A stretch of 64,000 bases of DNA, taken from assembly GCF_030246885.1 (NCBI RefSeq), contig NZ_CP126739.1, positions 1,860,001 to 1,924,000 of the forward strand. Direction: 5' to 3'. The position numbers were made by a program, and so were the translations under genes. The notes under the pieces are model-generated. The model did no database searches, was not told the origin of the DNA, and saw nothing but the letters and a program-made list of their open reading frames with translations. How positions within the stretch are numbered: the stretch's first letter is position 1; every line of letters starts with the position of its first letter. The DNA comes from Microbacterium sp. zg-B185. GTDB taxonomy: Bacteria; Actinomycetota; Actinomycetes; Actinomycetales; Microbacteriaceae. Below, piece by piece: positions 50,085-59,266 of the stretch.

Positions 50085-51080
50085 TCAGTCCTGATCGCCG
50101 GATGCCGCCTGCCGCGCTCCGTCGGCGGCGCGTTCGGCCTCGCGCACACGCTTGCGGAGGTTCTTGTCCGTGATCACCCGGTCCCCTACCGCGCCAGGCG
50201 TCCACAGCTCCACGTCCTCATCGCCGTAGCTGGACTTCGATGCCCGGCGCCGCTGCTCCGGGGCGATCGCGCCGGGTGCCAGTCGGCGCGCCCAGATCAG
50301 GAACCCGGTGTGCGCGACCATCCGGTGGTCGGGGCGGACGGCGAGGCCCTCGACGTGCCAGCCGCGCACGATCGTCTCGTTGGCGTCCGGTTCGGTGAAC
50401 AGCCCGGTCGCCCGGATGTACTCCGCCACGCGGCTCAGCTGTGTCGCCGTCGCGACGTAGCAGAGCACCACTCCCCCCGGCGTCAGCGCGTCAGCCACGA
50501 CGTCGATGCATTCCCAGGGCGCCAGCATGTCCAGCACGACACGGTCCACGGATGCCGCGGCCACCGCGTTCGGCAGCTCCTCGACGAGGTCGCCGATGAC
50601 GACGTCCCAGTTCGCCGGGACCCGTCCGAGGAACGTCTCGACATTGGCGCGCGCGACGTCGGCGAACTCGGACCGACGTTCGAACGACACCAGGTGCCCG
50701 CCGTCGCCGATCGCGCGCAGCAGCGAGAGCGACAGCGCCCCCGAGCCCACTCCGGCTTCGACCACGACACTGCCCGGGAAGACATCCGCTTGGGCGATGA
50801 TCTGTGCGGCGTCCTTGGGGTAGACGATGGCGGCGCCGCGCGGCATCGACATCACGAAGTCCCGCAGCAGCGGGCGCAGCGCGAGGTACTCGTGTCCTGC
50901 GCTGTTGGAGACCACGGACCCGTCCGGCTGTCCGATCAGCGCGGTGTGCCGGAGCACTCCGTGGTGGGTGTGCAGCTCGCCGTCCTCGCGGAGGGTCACG
51001 GTGTGCAGTCGGCCCTTGGGGCCGGTCAGCTGCACACGGTCGCCGATCCGGAAAGGGCCGCTCGGACGGTCGACGGTCAT
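50085..51080 (-). CDS. trmI: tRNA (adenine-58-N1)-methyltransferase
   Basis: A 331-residue TrmI: an N-terminal beta domain (about 1-80; FRIGDRVQLTGPKGRLHTVT, HEYLALRPLLRDFVMSMPRG), then a Rossmann methyltransferase with SAM motif I VVEAGVGSGALSLSL and catalytic-region DRVVLDMLAPWECIDV. It methylates A58 in the T-loop of tRNAs. AGGAG 8 nt upstream fixes the ATG at 51080, which overlaps the HAD stop (ATGA). Confidence 0.93.
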   Translation of the reverse strand: MTVDRPSGPFRIGDRVQLTGPKGRLHTVTLREDGELHTHHGVLRHTALIGQPDGSVVSNSAGHEYLALRPLLRDFVMSMPRGAAIVYPKDAAQIIAQADVFPGSVVVEAGVGSGALSLSLLRAIGDGGHLVSFERRSEFADVARANVETFLGRVPANWDVVIGDLVEELPNAVAAASVDRVVLDMLAPWECIDVVADALTPGGVVLCYVATATQLSRVAEYIRATGLFTEPDANETIVRGWHVEGLAVRPDHRMVAHTGFLIWARRLAPGAIAPEQRRRASKSSYGDEDVELWTPGAVGDRVITDKNLRKRVREAERAADGARQAASGDQD

Positions 51081-51778
51081 GGTGCATCTCCTGGGCGGTG
51101 TTCGGAAGCGGATTGCACGTGTCCGGCGTGGAACAGCGCGACGTCCTGGGCGGTGCGCCCGGCAAGAGTGGGCCACACCGCGTGCGCGCCGGCGCCCGTG
51201 ATCGAGACCATGTGCGGCACGCCGATCACGGCGGCACCGGACGCCACTGCGGAGCGCAGTCCGTTCGGCGAGTCCTCGATCGCCACGGTGTCGCGAGGGT
51301 CGACGCCGAGCGCGGCACAGGCCTGGAGGTACGGGTCGGGGAAGGGCTTGGGACGGGTGGAGTCGTCTCCGGCGATGACCACGTCGAAGGCGTGGGAGTC
51401 CATCAGGTCCACGACGGTCTGTGCCATGCGACGCAACGACATCGTGACCAGCCCGGTCCTGATGCCGGCCGCACGGAGGCTGGCCAGCAGCTCCTGCGCA
51501 CCGGGGCGGAACGGCACGCCCTTCGTGGCCAGCTGGCCCATGACGTCGTCGGTGAGATGGTCGACGATCGCGTGGATGCCCATCTGCACCCCCGCGTCCT
51601 GGAAGATGCGCGCGGAATCCTCCAGTCCCAGGCCGACCAGCCGCAGCGCCTGCTCGTGCGACCATGTGCCGCCGAACTGGCCGACGAGCACCGTCTCAGC
51701 CGCCATCCAGTAGGGCTCGGTGTCCACGAGCGTCCCGTCCATGTCCCACAGGACCGCCGCCAAGGTGCTATCGCTCAC
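51077..51778 (-). CDS. HAD-superfamily hydrolase (beta-phosphoglucomutase-like)
   Basis: A 233-residue HAD phosphatase: motif I VLWDMDGTLVDTEPYW (two Asp), motif II Thr in TGLVTMS, motif III Lys in DSTRPKPFPDPYL and motif IV in VAIEDSPNGLRSAVASG. The cap is alpha-helical. The substrate is unknown. TACCAT lies 6 nt before the GTG start. It is co-transcribed with trmI and divergent from the PAC2 gene. Confidence 0.9.
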   Translation of the reverse strand: MSDSTLAAVLWDMDGTLVDTEPYWMAAETVLVGQFGGTWSHEQALRLVGLGLEDSARIFQDAGVQMGIHAIVDHLTDDVMGQLATKGVPFRPGAQELLASLRAAGIRTGLVTMSLRRMAQTVVDLMDSHAFDVVIAGDDSTRPKPFPDPYLQACAALGVDPRDTVAIEDSPNGLRSAVASGAAVIGVPHMVSITGAGAHAVWPTLAGRTAQDVALFHAGHVQSASEHRPGDAP

Positions 51779-51918
51779 TGCTCCATGGTAGTCGCGGGGC
51801 GACGACGGGCCGTTCCCGCTCCGGCCACCTGGGGGCACGCCGAGGCGTTGGCCGCCCGGCATCCGGCCGCGGAGCCTATCCTGGATGCACCCCGGGATCG
51901 CCGGGGGAAGGAGGTCGT

Positions 51919-52782
51919 GTGGACGGACTGGGACGCAAGGTGCTCGTCGCCGCCTTCGACGGGTGGAACGACGCGGGCGAAGCAGCATCCGCCGCGGTGT
52001 CGCACCTGCGCGACAGCGGCGAATACGAGCCGGTCTTCTCCGTCGACCCGGAGCTGTACTTCGACTACCAGTACACCCGCCCGCAGGTCGCGATGGACGC
52101 GGACGGCACCCGCGTCATCCGCTGGCCGGAGGCGACGATCCTCAAGCCGGTCAAACAGACTCGGAGCACCCAGCTGTGGCTGCTGACCGGCGTGGAGCCC
52201 GCCCGGGCCTGGCAGGCGTTCGCCACCGAGTTCGTGGACGTCGCACTGCGCGAGGACATCACCGGGTTCGTCGCGCTGGGCTCGATGATGTCGGACGTGC
52301 CGCACACCAGGCCCATCTCGATCTTCGCCGGCAGCGAGAGCGAGCACGTCCGCAACAGCCTCGACCTGGAGCGCAGCACGTACGAGGGGCCGGTGGGAAT
52401 TCTCAGCGTGCTCTCGCATGCGGCCGATGCCGCGGGTATTCCGGCCGCGAGCCTGTGGGCCAGCGTGCCGCACTACGTCGCGGGGCACACGCCCTCGCCG
52501 AAGGCGACCCTCGCGCTGCTGGACCGCTTGGAGGACCTCACCGGGGCCCAGGTGCCCCGCGGCGACCTCGCGACCGACGCCGCCGCCTGGGAGGCCTCGA
52601 TCGACGCGGCCGCCGCAGACGACGAGGAGATGACCGAGTACATCCGCCAGCTCGAGCGCACCCGCGACACCTGGGACTCCCCCGAGGCGTCCGGCGACGC
52701 GATCGCACAGGAGTTCGAGAAGTACCTGCGGCGCCGCGGCGACGGGCCGGCCAAGCCCGGCCGCGACGACCCGCGCCGCTAG
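51919..52782 (+). CDS. PAC2-family protein
   Basis: A 287-residue PAC2 (proteasome-assembly-chaperone-like fold) protein: KVLVAAFDGWNDAGEAASAA, LYFDYQYTRPQVAMDADGTR and the acidic C-terminal helix EYIRQLERTRDTWDSPEAS. AAGGAGG fixes the GTG start at 51919. Function unknown; members are widespread in actinobacteria with or without proteasomes. Convergent with uppP, 12 nt between stops. Confidence 0.88.
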   Translation: MDGLGRKVLVAAFDGWNDAGEAASAAVSHLRDSGEYEPVFSVDPELYFDYQYTRPQVAMDADGTRVIRWPEATILKPVKQTRSTQLWLLTGVEPARAWQAFATEFVDVALREDITGFVALGSMMSDVPHTRPISIFAGSESEHVRNSLDLERSTYEGPVGILSVLSHAADAAGIPAASLWASVPHYVAGHTPSPKATLALLDRLEDLTGAQVPRGDLATDAAAWEASIDAAAADDEEMTEYIRQLERTRDTWDSPEASGDAIAQEFEKYLRRRGDGPAKPGRDDPRR

Positions 52783-52794
52783 CGCGGGTCTGCC

Positions 52795-53619
52795 TCAGTA
52801 CGCCTGGAGGACCCCGGCGCTGAGCAGCACCAGCAGCAGCGAGCCCAGCGCGACGCGGTAGAGCACGAACGGCAGGAAGCTGTGCTTGGAGATCCAGCGC
52901 ATGAAGAACGCGATCACGCCGAGCGCCACCGCGAAGGCGACGACCGTCGCCACCGCCGTCTCGCCGAGGGTGAAGACCCCCGGCTCGTCCCAGCTCTTGA
53001 ACAGCTGATAGAACCCGCTGCCGAAGACCGCCGGGATGGCCAGCAGGAACGCGTAACGGGCGGCCGCGGCCCGCTCGTAGCCCAGGAACAGGCCGGCGGT
53101 GATGGTTCCGCCCGAGCGGGAGACGCCGGGCACCAGCGCCAGCGCCTGGGCGAAGCCGAAGATCACGCCGTGCGGGACGGTGAGGTCCTTCAGCTGGCGC
53201 CTTTTCGCCCCCACGTGATCGGCGATCCCGAGCAGAACGCCGAAGAAGATCAGCATCCCGGCGATCAGCCAGAGCGAGCGGAAGGTGGTCTCGATCTGAT
53301 CCTGGAAGAGCAGACCGAGCACCACGATCGGGATGCTGCCCACGATGATGAGCCAGCCCATCCGCGCGTCCGGATCGTTGCGCGCAATCCTGCCCAGCAG
53401 CGCCTGGAACCACCGGGTCACGATCCGCACGATGTCACGCCAGAAGAACAGCACGACCGCCGCCTCCGTGCCGATCTGCGTGATCGCGGTGAACGCCGCC
53501 CCCGGGTCCTGTGCGCCGGGCAGGAACTCGCCGAGGATGCGCAGGTGCGCACTCGATGAGATCGGCAGGAACTCGGTCAGTCCCTGGACCAGGCCGAGGA
53601 TGATCGCCTCCAGAAGCAT
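52795..53619 (-). CDS. uppP: Undecaprenyl-diphosphatase
   Basis: A 274-residue UppP/BacA with eight membrane helices. The two catalytic motifs are [18 protein letters not shown] and [19 protein letters not shown]. It recycles undecaprenyl diphosphate for cell-wall synthesis. ATG at 53619 is chosen because AAAGG lies 8 nt upstream and the first helix starts there. Confidence 0.94.
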   Translation of the reverse strand: MLLEAIILGLVQGLTEFLPISSSAHLRILGEFLPGAQDPGAAFTAITQIGTEAAVVLFFWRDIVRIVTRWFQALLGRIARNDPDARMGWLIIVGSIPIVVLGLLFQDQIETTFRSLWLIAGMLIFFGVLLGIADHVGAKRRQLKDLTVPHGVIFGFAQALALVPGVSRSGGTITAGLFLGYERAAAARYAFLLAIPAVFGSGFYQLFKSWDEPGVFTLGETAVATVVAFAVALGVIAFFMRWISKHSFLPFVLYRVALGSLLLVLLSAGVLQAY

Positions 53620-53670
53620 GGGCGCGCCTTTCGTGCTCAAGTGGAGCGTTGCGGTGAGGTCAGGTGCGGG

Positions 53671-54972
53671 TCAGTACGTGCGCAGCAGGTCCGTCAGCAC
53701 TCGCTGGCCGAAGATCAGCGCATCCAGCGGAACGCGCTCGTCCACGCCGTGGAACATTCCGGTGAAATCCAGATCGGCCGGCAGCCGCAGCGGCGCGAAG
53801 CCGTACCCTTCGATGCCCAGCATCGACAGCGCTTTGTTGTCCGTCCCGCCGCCCATCAGATACGGGATCACCGGCACGCCCGGATCGGCGCGCCCGAGCG
53901 CCGCCACCATCGCGTGCACCAGAGCACCGTCGAACGGGACCTCCAGCCCGACGTCGCGGACCACGACCTCGACCTCGACGTCCTCGCCCACGATCCGCCT
54001 GATATCGGCCAGGGCGGCCTCTTCACCCCCGGGGAGGGTGCGCACATCGATCAGCGCTTCGGCCACGTCGGGGATGACGTTGTGCTTGTAGCCGGCCGTG
54101 AGCCCGGTCGGGTTCGTCGTCGTCCGCAGCGTGGACCGGATGAATCCCTCAGCCGGCCCGGTGGCCATCGCCAGGCTGTCCGGATCCTGGTCGGAGGCGC
54201 CGGTGAGCTGCCTCAGCCCATCCAGCATCTGCTCGCTGGTGGCGGTCAGCTGGACCGGCCACTCGGTGCGCCCGAGCGCCGCGACCGCCTCCGCAAGGCG
54301 GGTGACGGCGTTGTCCGGGTGGACACGGCTGCCGTGTCCGGCCCGGCCGCGGGCGCGCAGACGGATCCAGATCAACGCCTTCTCACCGACCTGCAGCAGG
54401 TAAGCACGCCGGTCGCCGACCGCGATGGAGTACCCGCCGACCTCACTGATGGCCTCGGTCGCACCGTGGAACCATTCCGGATGCTGGGTCACGACCAGGT
54501 GGGATCCCTCGACCCCGCCGTTCTCCTCGTCCGCGAAGAAGACCAGGATCAGGTCGCGCTCGGGCCGCTCACCGGCCCGGAGGATCTCCGCGACCGAGGT
54601 CAGGATCATCGCATCCATGTCCTTCATGTCCACGGCCCCGCGGCCCCACAGCATCCCATCGCGGATCTCGCCCGCAAACGGATCCACGGACCAATCCTCG
54701 GCGATCGCCGGGACGACATCGAGGTGCCCGTGCAGCACGAGTGCGGGCTTGTCCGGATTGCGTCCCCGGACGCGGGCCATCACGTTGGTACGGCGCGGGA
54801 TGGGCTCGTAGTACTCGGGGGTCAGGCCCAGCGACTCCAGGTACGCCCCGACGTACTCGGCAGCCTCACGCTCGCCCTCGGCCTTGCCGCCGCCCCAGTT
54901 GGACGTGTCGAAGCGGATCAGATCACGGGCGATGCGCACGACCTCGGGGAGGTCTGAACCGGGGCTGGGCAT
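53671..54972 (-). CDS. M20/M28-type metallopeptidase
   Basis: A 433-residue M20 peptidase (ArgE/DapE/CPG2 family): metal ligands in LVLHGHLDVVP and WGRGAVDMKDMDA, catalytic Glu and metal Glu in FFADEENGGVEG, and a lid domain about 190-320. No signal peptide; probably a cytosolic dipeptidase or N-acyl amino acid hydrolase. TAGGTT lies 7 nt before the ATG at 54972, so the mRNA is probably leaderless. Confidence 0.92.
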   Translation of the reverse strand: MPSPGSDLPEVVRIARDLIRFDTSNWGGGKAEGEREAAEYVGAYLESLGLTPEYYEPIPRRTNVMARVRGRNPDKPALVLHGHLDVVPAIAEDWSVDPFAGEIRDGMLWGRGAVDMKDMDAMILTSVAEILRAGERPERDLILVFFADEENGGVEGSHLVVTQHPEWFHGATEAISEVGGYSIAVGDRRAYLLQVGEKALIWIRLRARGRAGHGSRVHPDNAVTRLAEAVAALGRTEWPVQLTATSEQMLDGLRQLTGASDQDPDSLAMATGPAEGFIRSTLRTTTNPTGLTAGYKHNVIPDVAEALIDVRTLPGGEEAALADIRRIVGEDVEVEVVVRDVGLEVPFDGALVHAMVAALGRADPGVPVIPYLMGGGTDNKALSMLGIEGYGFAPLRLPADLDFTGMFHGVDERVPLDALIFGQRVLTDLLRTY

Positions 54973-55028
54973 GCGGACTAACCTACCCGCTGGCCGCCGG
55001 CCGGCCCTGCACACGGATCGCCGTCCGA

Positions 55029-55066
55029 AACGACGAAGGCCCCCTCGAAAGGGGGCCTTCGTCGTT
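55029..55066 (-). terminator. Strong terminator downstream of tRNA-Leu(GAG)
   Basis: AACGACGAAGGCCCCCT (55029-55045) and its exact complement (55050-55066) form a 17-bp stem with a 4-nt loop. It is 3 nt beyond the tRNA 3' end in the tRNA direction, and the minus strand ends GTCGTTTCGG. It separates the tRNA from the M20 peptidase gene. Confidence 0.88.
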
Positions 55067-55069
55067 CTG

Positions 55070-55155
55070 TGCGCGAGGGGGGACTTGAACCCCCACGCCC
55101 GTTAAAGGGCACTAGCACCTCAAGCTAGCGCGTCTACCTATTCCGCCACCCGCGC
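55070..55155 (-). tRNA. tRNA-Leu (anticodon GAG)
   Basis: An 86-nt class II tRNA. The acceptor GCGCGGG pairs with CTCGCGC (one G-U), with discriminator A and no encoded CCA. The anticodon stem CTAGC/GCTAG encloses TTGAGGT, anticodon GAG, reading CUC. Variable arm TGCCCTTTAACGGGCG; T-arm GGGGGTTCAAGTCCCCC. Confidence 0.95.
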
Positions 55156-55223
55156 ATGGGTTTGGGTTGTCGCCAACCGAAGATCGACATTATCACGTCC
55201 GGAGCCCCAGGCCGTAACCGCGG

Positions 55224-56306
55224 TCACCCGACCGAGACCCCGAACAGCCATCCGAGCGCGTACGTGACGGCTGCCGCGCCGTAGCCGATCAGCAGCTGCC
55301 GCAGGGCGCGGCGCAGCGGAGGGCCGCCGGAGAGCAGCCCCACCATCGCCCCGGTCGCCAGGAGCGCGATACCGACCAGCACGAGGGCGGTCAGGACCGC
55401 CGGCAGCCCGGACAGCCCGAACATCCAGGGCAGCACCGGGACCACCGCACCGGACGCGAAGAAGAGGAAGCTCGACAGGGCCGCATTCCACGCCCCGCCG
55501 ACGACGTCGTGCTCCGACGGCACGTCCAGCGGTCCGCCGCGCGGGGTCGTGCCGTCCTGCGCGGCGCTGACCACCCGCCGGGCGCGCTCCAGAGCCTCGG
55601 CGGGCGACAGCCCCCGCGTCCGGTACACCAGCGCCAGCTCGTTCGCGTCCAGATCCAGATTGGGCAGCGCGGCATCCGCATAGTCGCTGGGTTCGGTGGC
55701 CTGCAGCAGCTCCCGCTGCGAACGCACGGACACGAACTCGCCCGCGCCCATCGACAGGGCGCCCGCCAGCAGACCGGCGATGCCGGTGAACAGCACCACC
55801 TGTGGGGCGACACCGGTGGCTCCGATGCCCAAGACCAGTGCGAGATTGGAGACCAGCCCGTCGTTCGCACCGAACACGGCGGCCCGGAACGTGCCCGACA
55901 GTCGCCGGCGTCCGCGCGCGGCCAGCCCGCGGACCACCTCGTGGTGGACCTTCTCGTCTGCGGCCATCGCGGAGGTGGCGAACGGCTCGCTCTCGTAGGG
56001 CGAACGTCCCTCCGCATTCTGCGCGAGGGCCAGGACGAAGATCGACCCGAACCGCCTGGCCATCCAGCCGAGCAGTCGGGTCCCCACATCCGGTCTCGGG
56101 AGCTGTGCGGGCTCGCCGCCGAGCAGGCGCAGCCAGTGCGCCTCGTGGCGGCCCTCGGCGTCGGCGAGCGCCGTCAGGATCGCGCGCTCCTCGCCGTCGC
56201 GCCGCGCCGCGAGCTCGCGGTACACCTGTGCCTCGGCGCGTTCGTCGACGAGGTACTGGGCCCAGCGACGCCGGTCGCGGGTCGTGGGCTCTGCGGGCGC
56301 GGTCAA
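55224..56306 (-). CDS. VIT1/CCC1 transporter with N-terminal rubrerythrin-like domain
   Basis: A 360-residue protein. Residues 10-135 form a ferritin/rubrerythrin-like helical domain (RWAQYLVDERAEAQVYRELA, DAEGRHEAHWLRLLGG, MAADEKVHHEVV with metal-type Glu/His). Residues 145-360 are the five-helix VIT1 transporter (FGANDGLVSNLALVLGIG, AGALSMGAGEFVSVRSQREL). It probably moves Fe2+ or Mn2+, with the N-terminal domain sensing or delivering the metal. TTG at 56306 is supported by GGAGG 6 nt upstream. Confidence 0.9.
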   Translation of the reverse strand: MTAPAEPTTRDRRRWAQYLVDERAEAQVYRELAARRDGEERAILTALADAEGRHEAHWLRLLGGEPAQLPRPDVGTRLLGWMARRFGSIFVLALAQNAEGRSPYESEPFATSAMAADEKVHHEVVRGLAARGRRRLSGTFRAAVFGANDGLVSNLALVLGIGATGVAPQVVLFTGIAGLLAGALSMGAGEFVSVRSQRELLQATEPSDYADAALPNLDLDANELALVYRTRGLSPAEALERARRVVSAAQDGTTPRGGPLDVPSEHDVVGGAWNAALSSFLFFASGAVVPVLPWMFGLSGLPAVLTALVLVGIALLATGAMVGLLSGGPPLRRALRQLLIGYGAAAVTYALGWLFGVSVG

Positions 56307-56427
56307 TGAAGCCTCCGGGCGGGGGTGCGGGACTGTTCAACGGTAGCCAGCGCCGTGCGCCGGCCTCAGCTCAGCGCAGCGATTGCCAGCATTTCGGGCC
56401 TCCGAACGAGGACCGTCCGGGTCGGCT

Positions 56428-58263
56428 TCAGGAGTGCACGCGAGCGCGGAGCAGGTCGATCCGAGCCTGCAGCTGCGCCACGGTGGCGTGGCTGACCGCA
56501 GGGCCGCCGCAGACGCGGCGCAGCTCGGCGTGCACGATTCCGTGCGGGTCGCCGGTCTGGCGCGCGTACACGCCCACCAGGCTGTTCAACAGCTGCCGCT
56601 GCTCCTTGAGCGTGCGGTGCAGCGCCTGCGGCGGCGCTGCGGCCTCGGGCGGTCCCTCGCGCGCCTCACGGGTGCGGCGGTGCTTGCTCTGGCGCGCCTG
56701 CCGCTGCTGCAGCAGCTCGTGCACGTGCTCCGGCTCGAGCAGCCCGGGCAGCCCGAGGAACTCCTCCTCCTCGGGCGTGCCCGGTACGGCCAGCTCGCCG
56801 AATTCGCGACCGTCGTACAGCACCCGGTCGAAGTGCGCGACCGACCCGAGGGCCTGGTAGGTGAATTCATAGGTCAGGGCGTCGGATGCCGGTTCCTCCC
56901 GCGCGGCGGCATCCATCGCGTCCTCATCCAGCGCCCATTCGTCCTCGCCCTCGGTGTCCCGATCCAGGGCGTGGTCGCGCTGCCGCTCCAGCTCGTTGGC
57001 GAGGGCGAGCAGCTGCGGAACGTGCGGCAGGAAGATGCTCGCCGTCTCGCCGCGCCGCCGGGCGCGCACGAAACGACCGACCGCCTGAGCGAAGAACAGC
57101 GGCGTGGAGGCGGAGGTCGCGTACACCCCGACGGCCAGGCGAGGCACGTCCACGCCCTCGGAGACCATCCGGACGGCCACCATCCACCGCGTCGTGCTGC
57201 CGGCGAACGTCTCGATGCGCGCCGATGCCTCTGACTCGTCGGACAGCACGACGGACGGCTCCTCCCCGGTGAGCTCGCGCAGGAAAGCCGCGTACGCGCG
57301 CGCAGACGTCTGATCCGTCGCGATCACCAGGCCGCCGGCATCCGGAATCTGCTCACGGACCTCGGTGAGCCTGCGATCGGCCGAGCGCAGGACGGCGGGG
57401 ATCCACTCGCCCTCCGGATCCAGGGCGGTGCGCCAGGCCTGCGCGGTGATGTCCTTGGTGTTGTCCTGTCCGAGCTGGGCCTCCATCTCGTCGCCGGTGC
57501 GGGTGCGCCAGCGCATCTGCCCGGCGTAGACGAGGAAGATGACGGGACGCACCACTCCGTCCGCGAGCGCCCGCCCGTAGCCGTAGCTGTAGTCGGTGCG
57601 CGAGAGCCGGATGCCGTGCTCGTCCGGGTGATACTCCACGAACGGGATCGGAGCCGTGTCGCTGCGAAACGGGGTGCCGGACAGCAGCAGCCGCCGGGTG
57701 GCGCGGCCGTAGGCTTCGCGCAGCGCCTCGCCCCAGCTGAGCGCATCTCCGCCGTGGTGCACCTCGTCCAGGATCACCAGCGTGCGGGCATCCATCACGA
57801 CCCGCTGATGGACAGAGGCTTTGACCGCGACCTGCGCGTAGGTCACGGCGATCCCGTGGTACTGGCGCGCCGGGGCGAAGTGGCGGTTCGTGAAGGCCGG
57901 ATCGAGCCGGATCGAGACGCGGGCCGCGGCGTCCGCCCACTGCGTCTTGAGGTGCTCGGTGGGAGCGACCACGACGATGCGATCGATCACGCCCCGGCGC
58001 AGCAGCTCACTGGCCAGCCGGAGGGCGAACGTGGTCTTGCCTGCGCCCGGTGTCGCGGCGGCGAGGAAGTCCCGGGGTCCGGAGCCGACACCGTCCGGCC
58101 CGTCCAGACTGAAGTATCGGTCCAGCGCCTCGGCCTGCCAGGCGCGCAGGCGCTGAGCGGTCCCCCACGGTGCGCGCTGCGGGTACGCCGGCGACAGGTG
58201 CTCGGCCGCCGCACCACCGATCGGAAGGACCGGTGGGGTCTGGATGAGGGCGTCGCTGTCCAT
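56428..58263 (-). CDS. DEAD/DEAH-box helicase (SF2, restriction-helicase-like)
   Basis: A 611-residue SF2 helicase: Walker A AAATPGAGKTTFALRLA, motif II VILDEVHHGGDALSW, motif III LLLSGTPFRSD, and C-terminal RecA-like motifs MVSEGVDVPRLAVGVYATSA and QAVGRFVRARRRGE. The acidic linker and C-terminal helices (HELLQQRQARQSKHR) are probably protein-binding. ATG at 58263 has AGGAAAGG upstream; the open frame beyond it is antisense to the SGNH gene. No nuclease or methylase is adjacent. Probably a DNA-repair or RNA helicase. Confidence 0.88.
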   Translation of the reverse strand: MDSDALIQTPPVLPIGGAAAEHLSPAYPQRAPWGTAQRLRAWQAEALDRYFSLDGPDGVGSGPRDFLAAATPGAGKTTFALRLASELLRRGVIDRIVVVAPTEHLKTQWADAAARVSIRLDPAFTNRHFAPARQYHGIAVTYAQVAVKASVHQRVVMDARTLVILDEVHHGGDALSWGEALREAYGRATRRLLLSGTPFRSDTAPIPFVEYHPDEHGIRLSRTDYSYGYGRALADGVVRPVIFLVYAGQMRWRTRTGDEMEAQLGQDNTKDITAQAWRTALDPEGEWIPAVLRSADRRLTEVREQIPDAGGLVIATDQTSARAYAAFLRELTGEEPSVVLSDESEASARIETFAGSTTRWMVAVRMVSEGVDVPRLAVGVYATSASTPLFFAQAVGRFVRARRRGETASIFLPHVPQLLALANELERQRDHALDRDTEGEDEWALDEDAMDAAAREEPASDALTYEFTYQALGSVAHFDRVLYDGREFGELAVPGTPEEEEFLGLPGLLEPEHVHELLQQRQARQSKHRRTREAREGPPEAAAPPQALHRTLKEQRQLLNSLVGVYARQTGDPHGIVHAELRRVCGGPAVSHATVAQLQARIDLLRARVHS

Positions 58264-58395
58264 GCCGCGCCCTTTCCTCGTGCTGCCGTCCGCGACGCGG
58301 ACAACGACTGACCACCTTAGACGAGGAGCCCGACAACCCAGCGCGGGTCGGGCGGGCACGGTAGCCTCGAAGCGGTCCCGACCCGAGGAAGAACA

Positions 58396-59250
58396 ATGCC
58401 CCCCAGCGACGAGCCGACTGCGGAGATCTCGAATCTCGGCCCTCACCCGTGGCGACGATACGTCGCACTCGGCGACTCGTTCACGGAGGGCATCGGCGAC
58501 CCCGAGCCGGGCTTGCCGGGAGGACACCGCGGCTGGGCGGACCGGGTCGCCGAGGTGCTCTCCCGGCAGGTCGACGACTTCGCGTACGCGAACCTCGCCG
58601 TTCGCGGCAAGCTCATCGCGCAGATCGCCGATCAGATCGACCCCACGCTGGAGCTGCGCCCGGACCTGATCACGTTCTCGGCCGGTGGCAACGACGTCAT
58701 CCGTCCGGGCACCGATCCGGACCAGATCGCCGCGCAGTTCGAGGATGCCGTCGTCCGGCTCAGTCGCGATAACGCGACCATCGTGGTGTTCACGGGCATC
58801 GATACGAACTTCACGCCGGTGTTCCGGCCCTTCCGCGGAAAGATCGCGATCTACAACGAGAACATCCGTGCCATCGCCGAGCGGTACGAGTGCATCGTGG
58901 CCGACCAGTGGGCGCTCAAAGAGGTTCAGGATCCGCGGTTCTTCGACCCCGACCGGCTGCACTACAACTCGCTCGGGCACCACGAGGTGGCGCGCATGGT
59001 GCTGCGCGCCCTGAACGTCCCCAACGATCTGCAGCCGATGCAGCCGGACCCTTTTCCTGTCGGCACGTGGCGCGCCGCGCGCACCGAGGATTTCGTGTGG
59101 GCGCGGACGCACTTCGTGCCGTGGGTGCTGCGCCGTGTCCGCCACCGATCCTCCGGGGATGCGATCACCGCAAAGCGCCCCGCGCCGCTGCCGGTGCGGA
59201 GCGCGCCCGCCGGCCAGGAGGCTCCCCCGCCGCCGGACGAACAGCGCTAG
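58396..59250 (+). CDS. SGNH/GDSL hydrolase (paralogue)
   Basis: A 284-residue SGNH esterase with YVALGDSFTEGIGDPEPG, YANLAVRGKLIAQIADQ, FSAGGNDVIRPGTD and DPDRLHYNSLGHHEVA: the four catalytic blocks. It is about as close to the protein at 30523-31287 as a paralogue would be (shared GWADRVA, NLA-RGKL and GGNDxIRP), with a longer proline-rich tail. No signal peptide. AGGAAG precedes the ATG; a possible -10 box TAGCCT lies about 32 nt upstream, so this copy has a normal leader. Confidence 0.9.
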   Translation: MPPSDEPTAEISNLGPHPWRRYVALGDSFTEGIGDPEPGLPGGHRGWADRVAEVLSRQVDDFAYANLAVRGKLIAQIADQIDPTLELRPDLITFSAGGNDVIRPGTDPDQIAAQFEDAVVRLSRDNATIVVFTGIDTNFTPVFRPFRGKIAIYNENIRAIAERYECIVADQWALKEVQDPRFFDPDRLHYNSLGHHEVARMVLRALNVPNDLQPMQPDPFPVGTWRAARTEDFVWARTHFVPWVLRRVRHRSSGDAITAKRPAPLPVRSAPAGQEAPPPPDEQR

Positions 59251-59266
59251 CCTGCGTCCGCAGCGG

